From Cryptomeria japonica (Eukaryota; Streptophyta; Pinopsida; Cupressales; Cupressaceae), in NCBI RefSeq assembly GCF_030272615.1, contig NC_081413.1:162252849-162316848 (forward strand): 64,000 nt of DNA, given 5' to 3'. The notes below the pieces were generated by a model, which saw only the letters and a program-made list of their open reading frames with translations, did not search any database and was not told the origin of the DNA. Shown piece by piece: positions 36,917 to 50,903 of this stretch; the first letter of the stretch is position 1, and each line of letters starts with the position of its first letter. The position numbers and the translations under genes are program-made.

Positions 36917-38463
36917 TGATAGTTTTGATACTTAATATAAGTATAGATCCAATAGCCAACAAAATGAGAGGGGGGGGTGAATCATACAAACTTAATCATC
37001 CATAAAAACATCAGATTCAACCTCGATAACATATATTTCAGTAATATAACCAAAACTGTTAAACATGCAAACTCAAAAGCATATAAACATCATAAACCTC
37101 ATAACACTAGATTTAACGTGGAAATCCAAATAGGGAAAAACCACTCTGGGATTTTGGACCCACTAAGAAATATACTCTTCTAGAGTATGCTCGATTAAAA
37201 GCTAATCCTGTTAAAGATTACAAACACATTGCTAGATGTGAGCTGGTTAAGGAATTTCCCTCATATCTGTTAGGATCTTCACCTTGTTAGAAGTGACCTT
37301 GTTAAAGGATTTCAAACACTCAATCAGAATGTCACCTTGCTAGAGGGTTTTACAAATAAGATTGTTAAGTCCACTCGGTTAAGAGATTTTCTGTCACTTT
37401 CACAAAATAACATTAATAAAATCTATTTGCAACTTCACGTCTAAAATGCTAAAGCAGATTCCTATTTGTTCAATACAATCTAGACATAGAACTAATCTTG
37501 TCTATCTGTTGGGCTTCTATACTCTGTTATTCTAATAGGTCTTCAAGCTTCTGTGCTTGGTAAGCACTATGCAGCATCCATGTGCATACACTTGCCCGCA
37601 TACATTGTTTATCAACAGTTTCCTATTTATAAACAATTAGGTAATCACTTAATCTCCTTGATCACATTTCCCATGATCAATCATAGCCATCAAATCTTTG
37701 ATCTTGTCCAGGTTCAATGCATCTTTCGATCTGAAAATGTTTTACCCCACCTTGAAACTTGCATACATTTCTTGGAACTTATGCTAGGGTATTGCGGTTC
37801 AATCTGAGCTGTACATCTTTATGCCGACTTTCCATTGCCTTAGATTCATTAACAAACTTCATCCTCGACTCACCAATCATTTAATTAGTTCCAGCTCATC
37901 AACTTCCTTCATTAAATAATGCATGTAACCATTTAATGCATTCTGTTATAGCTCAGTTACAACTCGATAACAACTCAGTGAATACTAAACTTCACTTGGT
38001 AGACATTCCGCCTTCATTAACCGATAGCGATAACCTTAGGGTTTACCGACTAGGTTCCTTAGGGTTTACTGACTAGGTTCTTTGCTTGATAACATAGTAT
38101 AGTATTAACCTTTACATTTTACAACATATGTATGATGTTAAAACAATCTAAAACATCATGATCTCATCATTGTCTGACTCGATACTAGTTGCCCATTGAA
38201 TACCTTATTCATCCCCTTATTCATCATATTCTTTCCTATGTCTTTTACCGACATCTTTATAATCTTCATATTATACTTCTCAAGATATGGCAACATCATA
38301 CTGAATTAGAAAATCAATTTCTTGACATCAATGACAAAATAATAATATCAAGATAGTAAAACATCCTTAATCAGTTATATCCATAATCATCAACAACTTT
38401 CTCAATATCCTTATGAAATGCCAACAATATTTCATTGTCTGTTATAATGCAATATTGCCAACA
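36917..38463 (-). repeat. 5' LTR of element B
   Basis: 1547 bp, collinear with 30701-32209 with only scattered differences. It is longer mainly because a 23-bp unit (CCTTAGGGTTTACCGACTAG plus GTT) is doubled at about 38033-38078. It is flanked on the right by the TSD ATAGT. Confidence 0.92.
37622..37633 (-). promoter_or_regulatory. TATA box of element B 5' LTR
   Basis: The minus strand reads GTTTATAAATAG, a strong plant TATA element, conserved in all LTR copies of the A/B family. It sets U3 to about 37640-38463 and R/U5 below about 37600. Confidence 0.6.
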
Positions 38464-38867
38464 ATAGTATAGTATAAAGCTTACAATAAACAACATATGT
38501 AGAATATCAAAACAATCTAAACATCATGATCTCATCATTGTCTAACTCGGTAATAGTTGCCCATTGAATAGCTTATTTCTCCCCTTATTCATCACATTCT
38601 TTCTGTGTCTTTTACCGACATCTTAATTCTCTTCAAATCAATCTTCTCAAGATATGGCAACATCATACTGAATCAGATAATCAATCTCTTGACATCAATG
38701 ACAAAATAATGTTATAAAGATAGTTATCATCCTTCTTCAGTTATATCAATAATCTTCAACAACCTTCTCAATATCCTTACTGAATATCAACAATCTCTTG
38801 ATATTGAAATGCCAACAAAATCTTTCTTACTGTAATGCCAACAATCTTTCTTACTGTAATGCCAATA
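38464..38867 (-). repeat. Outer part of element A 5' LTR
   Basis: It matches 25650-26052 of A's 3' LTR. It begins with the second copy of the TSD ATAGT and ends GCCAATA (terminal CA changed to TA), followed by A's own TSD GGAGC (38868-38872). The ~24-bp terminal unit is again in tandem (38812-38867). Confidence 0.88.
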
Positions 38868-39625
38868 GGAGCACACAAAATATTCATTTTTTTTTCAAAA
38901 AACATAACATAGCATTTGATGTGCTCCCCCTAAAATACTAACTTTTTATTATTATTTCAAAATTTGTTTTGGTAAAAAATTATCTTACTGTATAGTTTAT
39001 GTATGATTTTTATTTTGATTTTTTAATAAATATATGAATTTTTACTAATTATCAAAGTGGACATCCCAAAAACTAAATTATTGAGAATACTCCCCCATAA
39101 TTGTTTTGAAAACTAACTTTAAAAATTATTTTTCTAATGTGCATATAATAAAGTCTAGAAATGTAATTTGTTTCAAATTTTGAGGAATAGATAAAAATGA
39201 AACAAAATAATTATACATAGCTTTTTGACAAAGGAAAGTTACTAATAAAATAAATTAAATATCAAAACCTTAATATATTTGAAATGTAAAAAATCACATG
39301 GTTAGAAAGCCAATAGAGACCTTGACATTATTGTGGTATTTTTTAATGAGAAAAATTGAAATACATGTAGATTTAATTGAGAGAATGTTTGATATTTAGT
39401 CTTTTCTATAACCTATAAAAAATGTCTTTGTATTTTGACATTTAGGTCCAACCCTTTAGGCTGGATGCCCAAAGAAAATCCAACCCTAAGGGTTGTAAAT
39501 ACCCAAATAAGAGACATACATGAGTGCATTATAACACGCTCACCTTATAAAAAGGTTTAGAAAAAAAGTGAGATATAATATATATAAAGAGATGGAGAGC
39601 GGATGGGATAGAAATAAAGATAGAG

Positions 39626-39628
<3 letters not shown>
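38868..39628. other. AT-rich spacer
   Basis: No gene seen. A small imperfect palindrome lies around 39450-39500 (CCAACCCTTTAGGCTGGA and CCAACCCTAAGGGTTG). No TE protein motif. Confidence 0.4.
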
Positions 39629-39696
<68 letters not shown>

Positions 39697-39697
39697 A
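39629..39697. repeat. Compound (TC)n(AC)n microsatellite
   Basis: About 22 TC units followed by about 13 AC units. Confidence 0.95.
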
Positions 39698-41939
<2,242 letters not shown>

Positions 41940-42804
41940 CAGATAGATGGGAAGAGCAGTATGATGAGGCTCATAAATGGATTGGATAAGATGGGATGAG
42001 GAATATGATGGGATCTAATGGGATTGGATCGTGGATATAGGATAAATGGATTGGAACCAATGATAAGGGAGAACCAAGGCTTGGTAAATAATGGATGGAT
42101 GAAGAGATTGCTTGGATAGGGGATGTAGGGATTAAGTAGATGGATGGTGATATGATATGGAGGAATAAAGGATGAAAGATGGGTTAAATGGGGATCCAAG
42201 AAATATGTTACGAAGGAGAGAAATGCCCCACATTAGGAGATAGTGCAATTAAGGATGGTGGATAAAGATGTATGAGATGGAAGGATAATTTGTAAGGGAT
42301 ATGATGGCAATGGAATTAAGGCTTGCATTTTCCGAAGCATGCAAGGATAATATTTTTCCTCTATATTGATCAAGATCAAAGGTATGAATGGAGGATGCAT
42401 TGGGATAGGATGAGGGATATGGATAGGATAGTCAAGATCAAAGATAGGAAAGGAGAATGAGCTTACATAGGATGTGGATAGCAGATAAAGGATATGGAAG
42501 ATGTGGATGGTAGGATGACATGGATGAAGCTTGCCCCCAAGTGTAGAGTGAAAGATGATAAGGGAATTACACATGATAATTTTTTACCAATTTTTCATCA
42601 TGGTACTTAACCAAGGCACCACAAGAAGTGGTTTTCACCATTGGATGGATTGTTTTTTTCTCTTTACTTTTTTTTTTTTCTGAATTTTTTTGAAATAAAT
42701 TGTATGGATAAGGACGAGGATGAGGATGAGGATGAGGATGGGAATAAGGATGATGATAAGTGTATTTGGAAGCTAGTGGATGCATGAAAGGGAGATGGAG
42801 GGAG
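41940..42804. repeat. GGATG-rich degenerate repeat block, left of element C
   Basis: Purine-rich DNA dense in GGATGG, GGATAA and GATGAGG words, with a tidy GGATGA array at 42708-42740. Bases 42565-42680 resemble 57675-57790 in element D's 3' untranslated region (ATGGTACTT...CCA...GTGGTTTTCACC.TTGGATG then a T-run). The block may therefore be a remnant of a Tat-type 3' region. Minus-strand open stretches (HPHPHP runs) are repeat by-products. Confidence 0.5.
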
Positions 42805-44195
42805 TGTTGGATATTGGTTGATATGTTGTCATTGATGTCAACATATGTGAAGATTGTTGATGAGGATATTGTTGGAAAGTTTTCTTCTGTGTATTTTGGT
42901 GTTGCAGTTTGATTGGATGAGTTTGTTTAGCCTGTGTATTATAGATGAGCTAATGCAGTTTAAAGGGTTTTTGGTATGTTGTCTTTAGATGGTTCATTCC
43001 CATTTGCAAAGGTTTGCATGTTGATTTGATCGAGTTATAAGATCTGATATTGGGATGTTATGCAGTTGTTCATGTTATTTGGTATTCTAGTGTGTGCTCC
43101 GTATTGCTTTGGAATTTCTATATCTTTGGTTGTGGATGAGTGGAATGTGGTCTAGACATTTATGTGTGTCCTCAATTAGTTTGGTTCATGATTTAGATAT
43201 CCATAAGCAAATCTTTCAGGTTGTCAGTCAACTAATGTACTTGAGCTCCGGTAGAGAGATGATAATGATTATGGTAATCCAAGTTGTTACAGTTGTTGTG
43301 ATGCAATTCACATTGCTTGTGAAAGTCTCTAGATCATGTTCTATGCTTATTGGTGGTCCCCATTGATTATTGTGCACGTTATTGAATATTTTCCTTGCCC
43401 GATGATGTTCTTCATGTTATGCGACATTCTTGATGTTGTAGCATGTTGCAGATGATCGAGGCATAATTGTTGGAGGTGTTTCATATTTGCGATATTGATT
43501 TGGGTCTAGAATATATCCTAGCCAACATTGTTTTGGTCTGCATGTGTTATTTTAGCATGTGAGGATATTATTTTATAATTTGTATTGAGGGTTTAGCCGA
43601 CCTCTATTTAATGAGTTGAGTGAAGGGTTTGTATAAATATGTGTAATAATCATTGAGAGTGATCATGCTATGTGCAAATATTGTATCAATCATTCAATAG
43701 CAATGAAGTTGTGTGAAGTTATGTGAAGTGTGTTGCAGTGAAGATTTGACAATGAGATTAACTGGACCTGTACTCAAGCATATGGAGATGTTATTCTCAT
43801 AGTTCATATGATCTAGATTATAGTATGAATGTTTTTGTAAGTTAGTGAGACTTCTTGTAAGGCAGTGAGCCTTCCCTTAAGGTTGTAGCCTTTAAAGGTT
43901 TCTTATTTTGAGCAGTGAGCTCTAGGCAATATGCCTAAATGCATGTGCATTCCCAATGTAATATTTACATTTATTCCTAACAAGGTATTATCTCATTGTG
44001 GGTAGGTTCCCACCATAATTTTTCCCTTAACTGGGTTTTCTACATCAAAAATATTGGTTTTATGTGTGTTATTGATGTGGTATTTTTTAATGCTTTAACT
44101 ATTCATTATCAGATCTGAATTGTGGCTCTAGTTGTAGTAGTTTTGGGTGCAAATTGATTCACCTCCCCTGTCAGTTTGTTGCATTGTTTCCAACA
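42805..44195 (+). repeat. 5' LTR of element C
   Basis: 1391 bp, TGTTGGATATTGG to TTTCCAACA. The conserved CCACCATAATTTTTCCC...TGGGTTTTCTAC block is at 44011-44043. A C-run lies close to the end, as in the other LTRs. Confidence 0.87.
43632..43639 (+). promoter_or_regulatory. TATA box of element C 5' LTR
   Basis: TATAAATA in the context TTTGTATAAATATG, conserved in the 3' LTR at about 49575. It is the likely U3 promoter. Confidence 0.55.
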
Positions 44196-44197
44196 AT

Positions 44198-44210
44198 TGG
44201 TATCAGAGCT
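44198..44210 (+). promoter_or_regulatory. Primer binding site of element C
   Basis: TGGTATCAGAGCT, a perfect 12-base plant iMet complement, two bases past the LTR. Confidence 0.9.
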
Positions 44211-44251
44211 AGATCCTTCGGAAGAAGCTTGACCGCTTAAGGAGATTTGGG

Positions 44252-47200
44252 TTGGCAACCTTTTCTTTCAAGAAGGATAGTCTGATATTTGATGGAACAA
44301 ACTACACTCTCTGGAAGAGCCGGATGCAAGTTCATTTGAGATATATTGGAGAAGAGTATTGGAAGATTCTTAATAATGTATATAATGTTCCACAAAATGG
44401 TCCTACTACTCTAAATGAGATAAAGGAAGCATAATACTGATATTAGATCCAAGGAAGCATTGTTGAGTGCCTTTTGCAGATTCTAAGATGACTAATGTGA
44501 TGGACTTATAGACTACTCATGAGATCTAAGTAAAATTGGAGACCTTGCATGAAGGTGATAGCCATGTGAATATTGTTAAGTTCTAGAGCTTGAAGGGTAA
44601 TTATGAGAACCTAAATATGGGTGAAGATGAGAATATTAATTTTTTTACGCAAAAAGTGAATGAGATTGTGTGTGGAATCAAATATGTTGGTGGAGTCCTT
44701 CAAGAGTCTGAGATTGTTGCTAAAGTGTTGAGATCCTTGCCTCCTTATTATAAACATAAAGTTGTTGCTATTGATGAGATCTGGACTGTGACAAATATGA
44801 CAAGAGACATGTTGATCAGTAAACTTGTTGCTTTTGAGTTGAGTGAGTTTGGAGACCTCTTCCTAAGACTAAATCTGCATTCAAAGCTATTGTATCTAGG
44901 AAGCAAAGATATGATCTGAGAGAAAGTTCTACAAGAGTATCTAGATATGAGAAAGAGATGAAAGAGATGGAAGATGAAGAAAGAGAGATTGAGGAGCTTG
45001 AAGAACTTATTGCTAGGAGATTGCCTAAAGGTGTCAGTAACTATGAAGGAAAGTTACCTTTTAATTTATTTTCATGTAATAAGACAAGACATTTTGCATC
45101 AAGGTGTCCGAGAAGATATAGAAATCCTAAGAAGCCATTTAAGCCATATAAGCCTAAATATAAGAAGAAGTGTTATTATGTTATTGATGAAGGTGTGACA
45201 GATGATGAGTTGGATAAGGGTAATTCAGGAGATGAATTTGTGCTCATTGCTATCAAGGAAGATGATCTTGTAACTACAAATTCTACAAGTTGCACTAATG
45301 AAGAGAAATCTTTAGCTACTAAAGTTGAGGAGAAAGATGAATGGGTAATTGACAGTGGTTTCTCTCATCATATGATAGGTGATAAGAGTAAATTTGTGAA
45401 CTTGGAAAGGTATGATGGTGGTATAGTATGATTTGTTGATAACAAAGCTTGTGTAATCTGTGGTAGATGTTTTATTTCTCTTGATGGTAAGCATAATATT
45501 GATGATGTGTTGTATGTTGAAGGTTTAAAGCATAATATTTTGAGTGTTGGTCAGATGGTTGATAAGGGATATAACTTTCAATTCAAGAATGAGAAATGTG
45601 AGATCTTGAGTAGGTCCGAAACTAAGATTGCATTAGAGACAAAGACTAAAGGTAATATATTTCACTTGAATACTAGTGGTAAAAGTTGTTTGATTGCTCA
45701 GATTGATGAAAGTTGGTTATGACATAATTTAAAGATGTGTCATGTAAATTTTGACTACATGGTTAAGATAAGTTCTACTCAGGCGGTAATAAATCTACCA
45801 AAGCTAATAAATCCTTCTAATCTAGTATGTAAGGAATGTCAACTAGGGAAGCAGACAAGAGTTACTTATAAGAGAAAATAGTATAATTCTAATGGATTGT
45901 TGGATCTTGTGCATACTGATCTGTGTGCTCCTTCTAGAGTGAGGAGTTTACAGGGTGACAGGTATTTCATGTTGCTGATTGATGATTATTCAAGGATGTT
46001 GTGGGTTACCTTCTTAAGGGAGAAGTCTGAAGCGTTGGAGAAGCTCAAAATTTTTGAAGATAGAGTTGAAACAAAGATTGGAATGAAATTGAAGTGTCTA
46101 AGATCTGATAAAGGTGGAGAATTCACTTCCGATGAGTAATTCATATTGTGAAGAGAATGGAGTTAAGAGACATTTATCTGCTCCTAGGACACCATAACAG
46201 AATGGTGTTGTGGAGAGGAAGAATATAAGAGTTCAAGAAGCTGCTAGAACCATGATGATTGAATGAAATGTTTCACATATATTTTGGAGAGAAGTTGTGA
46301 GTACTATGCAGTATACACTCTTAACCAAGTAAATGTCAAAGGTGATACTGGTAAGACTCCTTATGAGTTATGGTTAGTCATGCTCCTACTATTAGATTTC
46401 AGAATTTTTGGTAGTAAATGCTATATCAAAAGAGATGAAGATCTTTGAAAGTTTGATGCTAGATGTTATGAAGGAATCTTTCTTGGTTATTCAACTAAAA
46501 GGCCTATTGGTTTTATAATAAAAGATTGAGAAAGATGGTTGAAAGTGCTAATGTGAAGGTTGATGAAGGTAATATAAGACATATTAGATCTTACGGATAT
46601 GATTCTGATGATCAGGATAGTGGTTCTAATAGAGGAAACCAAGTGTACACCCAAAATTGAGTTCAGAATGCTCCCAAAAAAGTCTGAGAATGAAGGTGCA
46701 GATGCTAGTGCAAAAGAAAGAGGTGTCCAAGAACCCAAAATTCAAGAAAACCCTAAAACTCCTAGGCATGTGAGGTTGAATCATTCAGAAAATCAGATTA
46801 TTGGTGAGAAGAATAAAGTTGTGATGACTAGAAGAAGACTTGGTGAAGAAATTTGTTTGATTTCTAAAATTGAACCTAAGAATGTTGATGAAGCAAAGAT
46901 GAAAATTGGATTAAATCTATGGAAGAAGAATTGAATCAAATTGAGAAAAATAATACATGGATTCTTGTTCCTAGACCCAAGGATAAAAATGTAATTGGAA
47001 CTAAATGGGTATTTGGGAATTAGTTGAATGAACATGTTGAAGTTGTCCGAAATAAAGCTAGACTTTTTTGTAAAGGCTATTCATAGATGGAAGGAATTGA
47101 TTATGAGGAGAATTTTTCTATAGTGGCTAGAATTGAAGCTATTAGCTTATTTCTTGCCTATGTTGCTCACAAAGATTTCAAGGTTTATTAGATGGATGTC

Positions 47201-48403
47201 AAATCAACATTTCTTAATGGAGAATTGGAAGAAGAAGTCTACATTGAGCAACCAGATAGATTTTAGCTGACAGATGAAAATGGTATGGTTTGTTGGTTGA
47301 AGAAAGCATTGTATGGATTGAAGCAAGCCCTTAGAGCTTGGTATGCCAAATTGGATAAGTATTTGATGAAGCTTGGATTCAATAAAGGTACTGCTGACAA
47401 TAATCTTTACTTCAAGATTTATTAGAATAATATCTTGATTGTTGAAGTTTTTGTTGATGACATTATCATTGGAGGAAATGACAACCTATGTAAGTAATTT
47501 GCGGAAGAGATGCAAAATGAATTTAAAATGTCTATGATTGGTGAAATGAAATTCTTTCTAGGATTGCAAATTACTTAGTTGAACAAAGGTATTTTCATAT
47601 CTCAATCTAATTATGTGAAGGAATTGTTGAAGAAATTTGGTTTTGAGGATTCTAAGCCTGTTGGTACACCTATGGTGACTAGATGTAAGCTGAAAAAAGA
47701 TGATGAATCTTCAAAAGCTACCCAAACTATATATAGATCTATGATTGGTGGTTTGTTGTATTTGACTCAAACTAGACCTAATATAATGAATGTTGTGTGT
47801 CATGTTGCTATATTTCAAGTTGATCCTAAGGAGTCTCATGTTACTACTATAAAAAGGATATTCAGATATTTAAAAGGAACATTTGATTTTGGTTTGTGGT
47901 ATTCTAAGAATGATGAATTTACTTTGAGTGCTTTCATAGATGTTGATTGGGTAGGTGACGTTGATAACCAAAAAAGTACTATAGGTGTTGCATTATTTTT
48001 GGGAAAGAAGTTGGTTTCTTGGGCAAGTAAGAAGCAAAATGCTATTTCCTTATCTACTGCAGAAGCTGAATACATTGTTGTTGCTAGCAATTGTACTCAA
48101 GTAATTTGGATGAAGTAGATGTTGAAGGATATAGGAGTTATTTATGATGAGCCTATTTCGATATATTGTGATAATTTAAGTGCTATCAATATTTCAAAGA
48201 ATTCGGTGTTGCATTCCAAGACAATTCATATATCAATCAAATTTCAATTCTTGAGAGAGAAGGTGAATGAGAAAGAAGTTAGATTAGAATATGTATCTAC
48301 AAAGGAACATATTGCAGATATATTTACGAAGCCTTTGCCTAAAGATACTTTTGAGTAGCTCAGAGAGAAGTTAGGGGTAATTGCCCTTCCTGAAGAGAAC
48401 TAA
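44252..48403 (+). pseudogene. gag-pol: Copia gag-pol of element C, many nonsense codons
   Basis: The start codon appears mutated: TTG at 44252 where ATG is expected, followed by ATFSFKKDSLIFDGTNYTLW, standard Copia gag. Gag runs to about 45120. Its knuckle has lost the first Cys (LFSCNKTRHFASRC). The protease site reads VIDSGFSHHM, with Cys to Phe (about 45348). Pre-integrase is 45507-45880; integrase core 45897-46260 has HTDLCAP, LRSDKGGEF and a NGVVERKN-like end. RT spans 46935-47830 with a FVDDIIIG box (about 47449-47472). RNase H spans 47930-48350 with AEAEY, DNLSAINIS and ADIFTKPLPKD. From 46935 to 48403 the frame never shifts but has TAG stops at 47021, 47084, 47189, 47264, 47423, 47576, 48116 and 48356 and a TAA at 47495. 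Frameshifts occur in gag and integrase. It is dead, but domain order is complete. Confidence 0.88.
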
Positions 48404-48753
48404 GGTGAATGGATTTGCATCATTCTGGTGAACTTCATAGAGGTATTTTATGCTCCGGATTGATGAGTGTGGCTGCTACTCAGGGGGAGTAGTTAGTGTC
48501 AGTGTTGGTGGTTCAGATGTTCAGATTTGTAAGGAGAGAAGCCTGATTCCTTAGCCTTTGTCATTGATGTCAAAGGGAGAGAGAAGCATGTGAAAAACTA
48601 TGCAATAGAGTAGAGCATTTTGAGATTTGAGTTGTTTGTCAAAGGGGGAGCTGATCCTTGTGATTTTGAGGGAGATTGCTGAGAGTTGATTTATTTTTTT
48701 GCATTGATTGTTTTTTACATTCATATGTTGCCATCAATGTCAAAGGGAGAGAT
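48404..48753 (+). promoter_or_regulatory. Repeated polypurine tracts of element C
   Basis: The functional tract CAAAGGGAGAGATT abuts the 3' LTR at 48740-48753. Similar runs precede it: CAGGGGGAG (about 48480), CAAAGGGAGAGAG (about 48570) and CAAAGGGGGAG (about 48640). No coding. Confidence 0.7.
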
Positions 48754-50026
48754 TATTGGCTATTGGATGATATGTTATCATTAATGTCAACATATGTGGA
48801 GATTGTTGATGAGGAGATTGTGGGAAAGTTTTCTTCTGTGTATTCCAGTGTTGCGGTTTGATTGGATGAGTTAGTTTAGCCTATGTATTGTAGATGAGCT
48901 GATATGGTTTAAAGGGTTTCTAGTATGCTATTTGTAGATGGTTCATTCCCATTTGCAGAGGTTTGCATGTTTATTTGATCAAGTTATGAGATTTGGTATT
49001 GGGATGTTATGCAGTTGTTCGTGTTATTCGGTATTCTAGTTTATGTTCTATATTTCTCTGGAATTGCTATATATTTGGTTGCGGATGAGTGGAATGTGTT
49101 TTGGATGTTTATATGTGTCCTTAGTTAGTTTGGTTCATGATTTGGAAATCCACAAGAAAATATTTCAGGTTGACAATCAGTTCATGTTCTTGAGCTCTGG
49201 TAGATCTAGATGATTATGATTCTGGTAATCCAAGTTGTTGCGGTTGTTGTGATGAAATTCATGTTGCTTGTGAATGTCTCTAGATCGTGTTCTATTCTTA
49301 TTGGTGGTCCACATTGATTATTGTGCGCGCTATTGAATATTTTCCTTGTTTGGTGATGTTCTTCATGCTATCTGGTAGTATTGATGTTGTAGCATGTTGT
49401 GGATGATCGAGGCATAATTGTTGGAGGTGTTTCATATTTGCGGTATTGATTTGGGTCCATACTATGTCTTAACCAACTTTCTTTTGGTCTGCATGTGTTG
49501 TTTTAGCATGTGAGGATATTATCTTGTAATTTGTATTGAGGGTTTAGCCGACCTCTATTTCATGGGTTGAAGGGTTTGTATAAATATGTATAATAATCAT
49601 TGAGAGTGATCATGATATGTGTGATTATTGTATCAATCATTCAATAGTAGGGAAGATATGCAAAGTTATGCAAAGAAGTGTGTTGCAATGAAGATTTGAT
49701 AGTGAGCTTAACTAGAATTGTACTCAAGCATATGGAGATGTTATTCTCATAGTTCATATGATTCGGATTGTAGTCTGCATGGTTTTGTAAGTCAGTGAGA
49801 ATTCCTGTAAGGTAGTGAGCCTTCCCTTAAGGTTGTAGCCTTTCTGAGTTTCTTATTTTGAAAAGTAAGCTCTAGGCAGTGTGCCTGAATGCATATCATT
49901 CTCATTGTAATATTTACATTTACTCCTAAAAGGGTATTATCTCATCGTGGGTAGGTTCCCACTGTGGTTTTTCCCTTAATCGGGTTTTTTGAATCAAAAA
50001 TCTTGGTGTTATGTGTGCTACTGATG
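48754..50026 (+). repeat. 3' LTR of element C, truncated
   Basis: It starts TATTGGCTATTGG (TG mutated to TA) and aligns with 42805-about 44085. Similarity ends near CTACTGATGGGATT, after which GGATG-rich DNA begins. Confidence 0.8.
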
Positions 50027-50903
50027 GGATTATGAAAATTGGATGTTGGATAATGGATGGGGTCATGAAAGACTTGTGGATAAATGGATGGGGATTTTGT
50101 GAAGATCAACATTGGCACAAACCTTGAAGGGTGGTGAAGTTGTGGAAGAGAGGATCTTGAATTACATGGAGGATCAAATGTGGATTTTGGGACATGAGGA
50201 CCCAAAATAGATGAAGGGGATGATTGACTTAAGATAGTTGATTTTGAGATGTAAGGGCCCAAAATGGATTTTGAAGATGGATAAATTGGAGGACTTATGA
50301 GTGGAGAGAGATTTTGGATTAACAAGTTTGCATGCCAATTTGGATTTTACTTTGAGATGCATTTGTTCTATGAGTAGCTTTGGAATCCACATGGTTTTTG
50401 ATTTTTTCTTTTTGGGCCTTTGTGGCCTTTTGGATTTTTCTTTCTTTTGGATCATATTTTTCTTTTCTTGAGCAAGTATTTTTGAGGGGACATGTTGATC
50501 CTTGATTTTTTTTGTAGATTTCAGACTGTATGAATTTTAGATTTGGCATCCAAATTACTTCCAATAAAAATGGTATGGGTGCATGAGGTTGGATGACAGA
50601 GAGATTTTATGGATGATATGGTGGAAGGAGAGTGTGGGAAAGGATTCAACAATGTGTACCTTTGTTGATCTTGTTTAGGGATCAACTGAGATGATATGGC
50701 AGTGGATGGAGGGAAGGGATGGAGGGTCTAGCTTTGGAACATAAGGACCCAAACTGGATGTGGATGAGGACGGAATGGACTTTAGGACATAAGGACCCAA
50801 AAGGGGTTTGGAAGATAGGGGATAATATGATTTTGATTTATACGAAGGGATTTTGGATTTAGGAGGGATGAAAGGTATACCAACATCTTGAGCATGAGCT
50901 ATG
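50027..50903. repeat. GGATG-rich degenerate repeat block, right of element C
   Basis: The same style of purine-rich DNA as 41940-42804, with a recurrent phrase AAGGACCCAAAA or GAGGACCCAAAA (about 50196, 50248, 50746, 50794). Minus-strand open stretches (49942-50564) are by-products and have no recognisable domain. Confidence 0.45.

Larger units (their letters stand above)
30701..38463 (-). mobile_element. Copia element B, nested in the 5' LTR of element A
   Basis: The LTRs are 30701-32209 and 36917-38463, flanked by ATAGT at 30696-30700 and 38464-38468, a perfect 5-bp TSD. The sequence either side of the TSDs joins into the uninterrupted LTR phrase seen in A's 3' LTR (GACATAGTATAGTATAAA). 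Primer site, gag, protease, integrase, RT, RNase H and purine tract are all present, so the element is structurally complete. It is the same family as A: long stretches of gag-pol and LTR are near identical by eye. B must be younger than A. Confidence 0.93.
24489..38867 (-). mobile_element. Copia element A, split by nested element B
   Basis: The left boundary TGATAGTTCTG (24489) and right boundary GCCAATA (38867) are flanked by GGAGC on both sides (24484-24488 and 38868-38872), a perfect TSD. The layout in minus sense is: 5' LTR piece 38464-38867, then the 7.8-kb insertion B (30701-38463), 5' LTR piece 30226-30700, truncated gag, pol, and 3' LTR 24489-26052. Joining the LTR pieces at the ATAGT duplication restores the collinear order seen in the 3' LTR. 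A deletion removed about 670 bp of the inner 5' LTR, the primer site and the gag N-terminus. Confidence 0.9.
42805..50026 (+). mobile_element. Copia element C, 3' LTR truncated
   Basis: The 5' LTR is 42805-44195, the primer site 44198-44210, gag-pol to 48403, the purine tract at 48740-48753, and the 3' LTR 48754-about 50026. The 3' LTR lacks roughly the last 170 bases present in the 5' copy, so the TSD cannot be checked. The LTRs differ at many positions. The gene order PR-IN-RT-RH marks Copia. The family differs from A/B (different LTRs; proteins clearly related but diverged). The element is old and inactive. Confidence 0.88.

Noticed and set aside
24489-38867. Two Copia elements lying side by side, or one element with three LTRs
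   Set aside because: The TSDs ATAGT and GGAGC and the restored LTR phrase show one nested in the other.
42567-42785. Minus-strand frame with His-Pro repeats
   Set aside because: Direct translation of the GGATGA microsatellite; no start context or domain.
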